A stretch of DNA of 64,000 bases, taken from the NCBI GenBank assembly GCA_958510825.1, contig OY294049.1, forward strand, positions 5,518,001 through 5,582,000, in the 5' to 3' direction. The DNA is from Brachypterus glaber. Taxonomy: Eukaryota; Arthropoda; Insecta; Coleoptera; Kateretidae. The translations under genes and the position numbers were made by a program. The stretch's first letter is position 1. Each line of letters starts with the position of its first letter. This document shows positions 56,621 through 64,000 of this stretch, piece after piece. Below the pieces are notes generated by a model. The model searched no databases, was not told the origin of the DNA, and was given only the letters and a program-made list of their open reading frames with translations.

Positions 56621-56943
56621 TCATTTTAGATATAACTTTTGTACTTTTAACTTATTGCGACCAATAAGAGTGATTGCCACTTCAAATCTAATATTTATTA
56701 CACAATTTTGGGGGCAGCCCATATTTAGGGCCAATTTCAAATCGACACAAAAGTGCACCTTCTCACTATTTTCGAAATAATGAATTTATTATTTGTTTTA
56801 ATCAATATGAATTTATAACAGGTTGTGACTAATTAATATAGCTATCGTTGGATACGTTTGGTATTGGAACTAAACTTTTGTTTATTTTTTTACAAGAACA
56901 AATAAAATGGGTAGCCCATATTTGCTTCCTTTCCTCTACTCTT
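56621..56943. mobile_element. pogo-type element, 3' third, copy 2
   Basis: Almost identical to 47222-47542 (TAGATATAACTTTTGTAC to TTGCTTCCTTTCCTCTAC), with only a handful of differences. It begins exactly where the LINE 5' end breaks off, sharing TATTTCATTTTAGATATAAC at the junction. Confidence 0.75.
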
Positions 56944-58027
56944 TTTTGTTTATGAAGCGATTTGCTAAAGTGTTTAAATACATATTACTCTAAGAATGAA
57001 TTTTAACTCTTTCATAAAGGAATAAAAATCCCAAAAACTAACTTTATATTTTTCATTTTTGTTTAAACATATTTGATAATGACCCTTCTGCGACTGTATT
57101 AACGTGCATACAGGGCTGTAGCTGTGGGGGGCATGAGGTGGAGCATCCCCCGCATCATCTTGAAAAGTTGTATTTCATTGATCCAAAACAAAAGTTGTAT
57201 ATTTTATGGATTCAAAATACAAAAGTCGTATATTGCAGAATTCAAAATACAAAAGTTGTATATTTCACTAAAAGGTGGACCTTTTTTTTTAGTCATTAAC
57301 TTTTTTCTCGGTGAAAAAAGTTGTATTTTTAGGCTAAAAAAAGTTGTAATTTTGGGGGAAAACATCTTAGGTCAAAAAATGCCAATTTTTGCCCTATGTA
57401 ATAAGGAAAATTTGAAGAGGCATTTAGTAAAGCCCTAGTATCCCGATTTAACCTTTATACATTAGTCCCAGTTTAGCCCCAGTTTGGCTCAACTTCGTAC
57501 ATCTACTCGTAATTGAGATAATGTTGGACTCACGCCTGGTTTTCTAGGTTTGGACTTTGCATTTGTATTTATAAGTATATCTATACGCAAAATCTTCAGA
57601 AAGGACCTTTTTTAAAGATATGTATAGTATAGAATCTTTAATCTATTTGATACAATTAAATAAAAATACACAACATACTTAGTTCCTAAACCTTGAGTTC
57701 CAGCCTTAAACGTATTTTTTATGATCTTACCAAATATATTTTTTTGTAAAAATAGATTTTAAATTTTAATTTCTGGGCATTTATAAATAGGTAATAGATT
57801 TAAATCGTTTCGCCATCTTAATTTTACTTAAATAGCTTTTTTATGAAGAAACATGCTTACATACTAAAATAAAATAATTATAAAAACGGCTAAAGGTCAT
57901 ACCCAGGGGAGAAATCGCACGGGTACTCCCCCAATTTAGAAGGAGTCCTTTTAGGCAAAATATCTTTTTAAGTACAAATACTCATTAAAAATGCATGAGA
58001 TATGTTTTAATAGTAATTTTATACCAA
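56944..58027. repeat. Non-coding DNA with short imperfect tandem repeats
   Basis: About 57155-57285 contains TCAAAATACAAAAGT(T/C)GTATAT units of ~37 bp, followed by an AGTCATTAA...AAAAAGTTGTA block related to 60560-60713. The 104-codon plus ORF (57124-57438) is a translation of these repeats and is not supported as a gene. Confidence 0.45.
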
Positions 58028-58123
58028 GGTATAGAAGACATTTTTTATAGTCGAGCGTATTAAATCCCAAGCTGCGTAGCAGCGAGGGATTTAAGAGTGC
58101 GAGGCTATAAAAGTCTTCTCTAC
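58028..58123. repeat. Nested hairpin with GCTGC-GTA-GCAGC tip
   Basis: Outer arms GGTA, AGAAGAC, TTTTATAG pair with CTATAAAA, GTCTTCT, TACC. The inner stem TTAAATCCC (58060-58068) pairs with GGGATTTAA (58086-58094). The tip GCTGC/GCAGC (58071-58075, 58079-58083) is separated from it by AA/GA. Linkers TCGAGCGTA and GAGTGCGAG lie between the tiers. Confidence 0.7.
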
Positions 58124-58127
58124 CGTA

Positions 58128-58130
<3 letters not shown>

Positions 58131-58179
<49 letters not shown>
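58131..58179. repeat. (TA)n microsatellite
   Basis: About 24 TA units, directly following the nested hairpin. Confidence 0.95.
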
Positions 58180-58182
<3 letters not shown>

Positions 58183-58903
58183 TTTTTTCACTACTAGCAC
58201 TATTTAATTATTTTTATACAAATAATAAAATAATGTATTAAAAGAAATGATATTTCTTGAAATTTTCATAAAAATCAAGTAGCCTTGATCAATGACATTT
58301 GCTCAAATAAATACTTTAAACTGTCGTTTGAAAATGTAGTCTTTTTTTTAAGTTTTTCATAATATTTAGCTAATTATTGATTGTATAAATTGGTAATAAT
58401 TGTAATTAATTATATTTAACAAATAAAAAGTTATTTAAAGCTATTTTCTTGGGTTTAATTAGTAAAAATTGCACAAAGAACTCGAACATCTAAAGTGATA
58501 TAAATCAATTGTTTATAAAATTTACTCCTACTAGGAGAGATAAAATTATTATTGCTATAGGTGAAGAAAATCGATTTCACAGTCTGAAAACATGATAAAT
58601 AATGGTATGTTCCAAAGCTAGTAGTGAAAAAAAAACAGTAATACGTTGATATGAAAATTAAAATTTAAACATTCTACTTTATTTTAATTTAAATTTATCC
58701 TCTTTTCCTTTGCAATAAATCTTAACTTGAACTTGAAAATCTCGTATGGAAAATCATGAAACATTTAAAAAGTATTGAACCTTGTAGCACAAAACTATAA
58801 GGATTGGATGTAATAAATCATATACTACATATTTCCTTCCCATACGGACACTAATATTTTTGGAAAGTTAATTGTATAGAGATAAAACGGCATATTTTGA
58901 GAC
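58180..58903. other. AT-rich spacer
   Basis: No gene or repeat recognised; probably intronic relative to the Ig exon at 60015. Confidence 0.4.
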
Positions 58904-59753
58904 TAGTCCAGTCAAATAATAAACTTAAATTGCAATAAATGTACACAGACTGCTATTTTAAAGGGTAGTAGTGGATGGTAACAGAACACACCTTAGTTAG
59001 TTTTTCACCGTGTGATTTGCGTAAGGGATGTTCGCTATTTTGAATTTTAGGGGTGAGTTGCTTAATATGCATCTTACGATAAAAATGCATAAAACCAATT
59101 TTGTTAAGGAGAAAATTTTAACAATTTTTGTTTGAATCAATTTTTTAATATATTAATAACAATCGACTTAATTTAAAAATGGCCATGTTGGAGGTGAAAT
59201 TAGTCGTTTCCATTTTTTAGCCAAATTATTTATCGGATGGTAAAACTGGCTATTAGAAAACTTGTAGTTATTGAAATTCTCTATAAGTTTCATATATTAT
59301 AAAATTTCATAGGTACTTTGGTACGGTTGCAGAGAGAGCCACTCGACTTTCAGCGCCCACTGTAACCGTAATAAAATACTTGAAAATGCATAATATATAA
59401 AACTTATTCATAATATCAAGAGCTACAAGTTTGCTCATAACCACTTTTATTTTCCGATGAATAAGCTGGCTGAAAAATTGAAAAAAACAGTTTCACCCCA
59501 ACATTGCCATTTTTGAATATTTATAACTCGAAAAAGTCCAAACAAAATTAGTTTGGATTTTTATCGTAAGATGCATATTTAGCGAGATAACCGCACTCAC
59601 CCCCTAAAATTCAAGATAGCCGACACCCGCAAATCACCCGGTGAAAAACTAATAGGAATATTCTGTTACTATCCACTACTTCCCTTTAAAATATCAGCCC
59701 GTGTACATTTATTGCAATTTAACAAGGGTATTTCTCCTTATTTGACTGGATTA
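58904..59753. mobile_element. Palindromic Tc1/mariner-type MITE, copy B (complete)
   Basis: GTCCAGTCAAATAATAA (58906) and, inward from 59751, ATCCAGTCAAATAAGGA are flanked by TA on both sides. The two ~410-bp halves are diverged reverse complements around a centre near 59330-59365 (GAGCCACTCGACTTTCAGCG). It would form a long hairpin RNA if transcribed. Copy A lies at 22716-23482 in opposite orientation, and a termini-only derivative at 22261-22307. Confidence 0.75.
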
Positions 59754-60014
59754 GACATGTATGCTCAAATGTTATCTGTTTATCCAATAAAATGTAAATT
59801 TTAGAGGCAATTTGGTAGGTAGAAGGACTACAAAACATCAAATTGTGTCAATTTTTTAACATCCAATAATAATTATATAATAAATTATAATATTATGTTC
59901 CAATTCTTAAAAAAAAAACTGTACTTTTGAACACCTAATCAAATGGAGTGACCCTATAACATATGTCTGCTACTGTACGTCGGCCGTCTAACCACGATCT
60001 TAACCTAAACATAC

Positions 60015-60147
60015 CTGTATATGGGATATCCAGATCCTTGTTGAAACCAAAACACCATATAAACCTTGTCGTGGCCAGGTGGCATTACGTCGCAAGGCAA
60101 ACTGATACTTTTTCCTTCAACCGCTTGCACATCTTGGGCTATTACGA
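60015..60147 (-). CDS. Internal exon of an immunoglobulin-superfamily gene (Sidestep-like)
   Basis: On the minus strand a TTCTATTTTAG acceptor precedes, and a GTATGT donor follows, a 133-bp open segment: 2 bases, 43 codons, 2 bases. The peptide reads VIAQDVQAVEGKSISLPCDV, then MPPGHDKVYMVFWFQQGSGYPIY. It has the hallmarks of the first half of an Ig domain: EGKSISLPC with the B-strand cysteine, then VFWF with the invariant tryptophan 15 residues later. Spacing and wording (LPCDV-x-PP...D-x-VY-x-V-x-WF...PIY) resemble the first Ig domain of the insect Sidestep family of axon-guidance receptors. Gene identity is inference; the exon call is stronger. The partner cysteine (Y-x-C) must lie in the next exon, which I could not find in the window, implying a long intron. 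A plus-strand 62-codon ORF (59963-60151) is its shadow. Confidence 0.72.
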
Positions 60148-60292
60148 CTAAAATAGAAGAAAAATATATTCATTAATAATAAATTAAGCAGAAACTACCA
60201 CTTATTATTTATTTATGGGCTATTTAACAAATACGGGCAATTTTATTTGTTTATTTATTTATTACACCAATAATAAAATGACGAGAAGGGGG

Positions 60293-60499
60293 CGGTGATT
60301 TGTATATAACAAAGAGAATATATTCTTCTTTTATGCATGCCATATTCTTATCCTTTCATATTTGAGAATATATTCTCCTTTCAAGCATGTCATATTCTTA
60401 TCATTTCATATTTAAAGCAGAATTTTGCTTTAAAGGAGAATATATTCTCTTCGTTATATCGAAATCACACATTCTTGATTTAAGACAATATTTTTTTCT
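60293..60499. mobile_element. MITE with GAATATATTC-rich interior, copy 2 (left-truncated)
   Basis: Follows the 7127-7361 copy from GGTGATTT through the repeated GAGAATATATTCT blocks and TTAAAGCA-GAATTTTGCTTTAA to ...ATTCTTGATTTAAGACAATA. It lacks the outer left ~35 bp. It lies about 145 bp 5' of the Ig exon in the gene's orientation. Confidence 0.6.
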
Positions 60500-60531
60500 G
60501 TGTGGAAAAATTGACGTTACACTTGGGAGAA

Positions 60532-60713
60532 CTGAGTGGTAGAGTTGAAATATTTTGAGAGGCAAAGACCTTTTTTTTAGTCATTAAATTTTTTCAGGGG
60601 TAAAGTTTTATTGTTAAAAAAAATTGAGTGGTAGAGTTAGGAAATTTAGAGAGGAGGAGCTTTTCTTTAGTCATCAAAATTTTTCAGGGGTAAATTTTTT
60701 TGTTAAAAAAAGT
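60532..60713. repeat. Two-copy ~91-bp tandem duplication
   Basis: GAGTGGTAGAGTT, then AGTCATTAAA..TTTTTCAGGGGTAAA and TTGTTAAAAAAA, is repeated twice. A related block occurs near 57285-57350. Confidence 0.6.
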
Positions 60714-62483
60714 TGGAAAATTATTTAACTTTTAATAACTGGTAACATATACAAACTCCAATTAACTACTCCACTTAGTTTATAACTTACGCTATATTCA
60801 AGTAATAAATTGTACTTTGTATAATTTACCAGTTGATTAGTCCAAGAAACCGAAAATAACACTAGGCAACAAATCACAACTTTTTTTTGTTGCCCTGATC
60901 TAAATGTAATTTTGTCTTACTAATTTGAGGCGTAGAATCCGAATCTAGCCTTAGAAAAATTCCAGCACCTAAAAATTTTGAGATATAATTCCAGGAAATA
61001 ATGACGTTTTTTTTCAAAGTCTTAAAAACAACAGTAGGAATTTGAAAATTTTAGGGTATATTAAAAAAATACAAGAAATTCAAAAATCCATATGCGGAGG
61101 ACCTGCTGTCACAGTAAGTAGCGAAAAAAAAATAAAAAACTTAAAATTAAAGTGCAGAGTGTACTTAATTTTTCATTTGTGGCAAAACTATCTTTGTATA
61201 AAAATTTTATAGGACTTATTTTGTAGATTATGAAATTCTCTACAAAAATATACAGGGTTATTCAAAAATAAGTTCGAGAAATTTAAGAGGTGATTCTACG
61301 TTAAAAAATAAGAAAAAAAAATCCTATAAAATCTCATTTTTATATGTTTTCAATAATAAAAATAATTAACAGTTAAGAAATTTATTTTTTTTTATAATAT
61401 TATGAATAAATATAACAAAAATAACACTACGCAATTAGACATTATTTATGCGTGCGGAAAAGGCCTTCTTTAGACACGAATATGCGTGCGGAAAGAGACA
61501 TCTTATCAATTTAAAGGCGCAGAATCCGAATTTGACCTTAAAAAAAATCCATCACGTCTTACTTTTTTTTAATAGTACAGGCCATGCCAATTTAAAAATA
61601 ATTATTAAAAAAAATATTGCTCATTTTTTGTCGTTTTTTTAATGTTTTTACATGATAATAATATTACTTTATTACATAAGATCCATATTACGTAACATAT
61701 TTTTAGTAAATTTTTGACCCCCTAAAGATGATTTTTTACTTTTTTTTTGCATGAGTTCGTGAAGCTACGCCCCTCTCCTTACCCTCTACCCTACCTAGTT
61801 GTGTTACAGGATCCATTTTTTTCAAACATTTTTTTTTCTAGTATCCGTATTTATTCTATCTATGAATTTAAACTTTCCAATTTCTAAGTTGTGTATTTTT
61901 TAACTAATATTGAATCGCCGAATCCAAATTTGTCCACAGAATGTTTTTATCTCCCATGATTTTAGAACAAAAGAGGGCTAAAATAATGATTTTTTACCAC
62001 TTTTCACATTTTTCTCAGAAACCTGAGGTAATCGAAATATTCTGAGGTAAGATTCTGTCTCAGGGGCCCAAAATTAGTTAAAAAACATATGACTCCAATG
62101 AGGGCAAGAAACCTTGTTGTCTAGTGTATATTTTTACAGATAGGAACGTAAAAAAGCAATAAAATTACAAAAGTTTTCTAAATATGAGGTTTTTAATCTT
62201 TAACTTGTTATACAGACCCTTTTTTGTTCAATGAAAAATATTTCTTGTGTTTTAAAGAAAAGATTTTGACCAAACCCAAAATATTTAATCAGACGTATAA
62301 AAAGTGGAAAAACGTTTTAAATTTAAAAATATTTGTAGGAGATAGGTATAAAGCGTAAATGTGATTTGGGTTAAAAAAACTTGACGAGGGCAAATTTAAT
62401 TTTGCAGATAAACTTTTGAACAAGCCTTGAAAAATAAAGAATGCTTCGTCTTTCATTGAACACGTTTCGGATACCGGTCGTTA
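60714..62483. other. AT-rich DNA, TACAGGG fragment at 61250
   Basis: Contains a left-end fragment of the 51941 family at about 61250-61420 (TACAGGGTTATTC, AAATTTAAGAGGTGATTCTA). Otherwise no gene is supported. Confidence 0.4.
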
Positions 62484-62611
62484 GGGAGCGTTCAAGTATT
62501 ACGTAACGCGCAAGGGGAGGGGTGTGGGAGTCTCGAAAATGTTACGCCGCGTTACATGGGGGGGTCAAAAATGGCCAAATTTTTCGTTCCGTAATACTTA
62601 CTTACCTGTGC
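62484..62611. repeat. GTTCAAGTATTACGTAACGC terminus, palindromic
   Basis: GGGAGCGTTCAAGTATTACG starts a G-rich unit with mirrored GTTACG words and TCCGTAATACTTA at the far side, suggesting a ~120-bp MITE. The same terminus occurs at 32977 and 43055. Confidence 0.45.
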
Positions 62612-62621
62612 TAGTCATAAA

Positions 62622-63853
62622 ATCCGACTGACTAGAGGTTGGCCATATCTGATAATATCAGGTGCATCCAAATCCAAAAACTTCATTCAAATGGTGAGAA
62701 AATCTGTATTTGGGTGGGGGCTTTTGGTACGAGAAAACTGAAATTGACATTTTTTTGCGATAAAACCAACTTTTGATACACTTTTCGTATAAAAATTTGT
62801 AAAAAACGTGAAAAAATCGCCTAAAATGTGGATTTTTTCATTCGACTGGCATTCATTTTTGCACACTTCATTTTTTTAATTGAAAATAACTTCCTAAAAG
62901 TTTCACGGCAATCAGAAAAAAATTTATGACAGCTCCCATACAAAAATATTCACATAATAATTTTCGCAAATATATATAATAATCAGTAGTCGGCGTAAAC
63001 TCAGTTATGACTCATCAACGTTGAAAATAAACACAGGAACATAGGCTTAGAGAATAATTTTGCCGAATTATTAGGCAAATTTTTATAAAGGTCACTAAAT
63101 CGAAACATTTGACGACTAATTTGTTACACACAACGATATTGACTATACTATACATATTAACTATACATATTCTATGTATAGAAGAAAAAACCGTCATTCG
63201 ATTTTTATCTTTTAAGCATACGAAACTTTTAATTTTTATCCCACCTTACTCGTTTAAATAGAATTATTAAAAAAATCGAGATAAAAAGAAATAAAAATGT
63301 AAATATTTAAAACCTCGCGTCAACGCTAGAGTCGACGCGGCGCCTATGCGAGTACTGTAAATTCGCCGAGTATTGATAATAATAATATAATGTATTTATA
63401 GTGCAAAGCGATTAAAAATTAACGATTCCTTTTTGAATTATTTATTGCGTAGGTAGTTTGCTATAGCATTGGTACAGTGGAAAAAAATTAAACGCATTGT
63501 TAGCCGATGTATGTTGGAATCTAGAAACCGAATCAGATTATGTTATGTTGTGATGTTCAAACGAATAAACAAATTCCCATTACTTGATTAAAAAGGCAAA
63601 ATTTAAATATATAAAGTGATATTTACTTTTGTTATGGTTTTTGACTTTACATTTTTTGCGATTTTTTCCGATTTTTGCAAATTCGGTTTCCTTTTACAAA
63701 AAACCACCCAATACAGATTTTCGTACCATTTGAACGAAATTTTCAATGTGTTTTAGGGGGTCTAACAAGCAAAGTGCCAAATCGATATGTCAGGTGCGCT
63801 GAGTCCATGGCACCTGATATTATCAGAAATATCCAGTCTCCAGTCAGTCGGAT
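62622..63853. mobile_element. ATCCGACTGACT inverted-repeat element, host of a nested MITE
   Basis: ATCCGACTGACT at the left and its mirror AGTCAGTCGGAT at the right continue inward through ATATCTGATAATATCAGGTG. They bound 1,232 bp, or about 840 bp without the inserted hAT-type MITE at 62984-63375. There is no coding capacity. The 68-codon plus ORF at 63675 lies in the right arm. Confidence 0.6.
62976..63383. mobile_element. hAT-type MITE with CAGTAGTCGGCG ends, complete copy
   Basis: CAGTAGTCGGCG (62984) and, inward from 63375, CAATACTCGGCG bound 392 bp. They are flanked by ATAATAAT on both sides (62976-62983, 63376-63383), an 8-bp target duplication, although in AT-rich context. It contains CGCTAGAGTCGACGCGGCGC near its right end. 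It is nested inside the 62622-63853 element. Confidence 0.65.
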
Positions 63854-64000
63854 AAAAAAGTTTCAAATTCGATCACAGTGAAATACCTCGCAATGATAAA
63901 TACCTCGCTCAATATTAGACCTCATCTGTAATTACTTCTTGAAAATTTACCTTGTTATAAGAATATCTTGCAGAAATTTTACCTCGCAACAAGAATACCT

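Noticed and set aside
57124..57438. 104-codon plus ORF
   Set aside because: Built from ~37-bp tandem repeats and T-rich DNA; no domain.
59963..60151. 62-codon plus ORF
   Set aside because: Antisense shadow of the Ig exon, which has splice sites and domain hallmarks on the minus strand.

Overview
The window is AT-rich eukaryotic DNA, roughly 70% A+T by eye, with the texture of an insect (arthropod) genome. No bacterial or viral gene organisation is visible. Nearly all recognisable content is mobile DNA: one intact, very young Ty3/gypsy LTR retrotransposon, decayed LINE and Penelope-like fragments, Tc1/mariner, pogo, hAT, piggyBac-like and Harbinger-like non-autonomous DNA elements, foldback elements and tandem arrays. 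Exact species cannot be told from the sequence; a beetle or similar insect is only a guess.

Layout. 1-8.7 kb: small DNA elements (hAT MITE at 1052-1188; a 2.0-kb long-inverted-repeat element at 4041-6054; a MITE at 7127-7361) and a ~480-bp tandem duplication at 7590-8557. 8704-19866: a complete 11,163-bp gypsy element on the minus strand. It has two 2,305-bp LTRs of equal length and near-identical sequence, gag, pol in the -1 frame, a primer binding site, a polypurine tract and a 4-bp target duplication (ATAT). There is no env. 19.9-25.2 kb: target-flank repeat, TA microsatellite, minisatellite and palindromic MITEs. 25.7-29.6 kb: a local array of 4-5 diverged copies of a complex unit, one copy carrying a 290-bp insertion whose empty site survives in the neighbouring copy. 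30-45.7 kb: a Tc1 transposase fragment, many MITEs, a foldback element with minisatellite arms, one unrecognised but coding-like 82-residue ORF (41339-41587), and a 2-kb hAT-type element. 46.6-56.9 kb: a pogo-type element keeping a helix-turn-helix remnant, a Penelope-like GIY-YIG fragment, an R1-like LINE tail, a piggyBac-type element with TTAA ends, and a Jockey/CR1-like LINE that has lost its reverse-transcriptase active site. 57-64 kb: tandem repeats, a second palindromic MITE and nested MITEs.

The only convincing host gene material is one 133-bp exon on the minus strand at 60015-60147. It has clean splice sites and encodes the Cys-to-Trp part of an immunoglobulin domain resembling the Sidestep family. 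The window therefore probably lies largely in introns or flanks of a minus-strand neuronal Ig-superfamily gene, filled with transposons.

How the parts work together: in the gypsy element, a textbook -1 frameshift signal (slippery A AAA AAT, 7-nt spacer, hairpin) fuses Pol to Gag. Most other elements are non-autonomous and would need transposases supplied from elsewhere. Two structural patterns recur across unrelated loci and deserve attention: a hammerhead-like fold (CTGANGAT-stem-GAAA), and a nested hairpin with locus-specific arms around a fixed TC-GCNGC core. All similarities here are by eye; no search was run.
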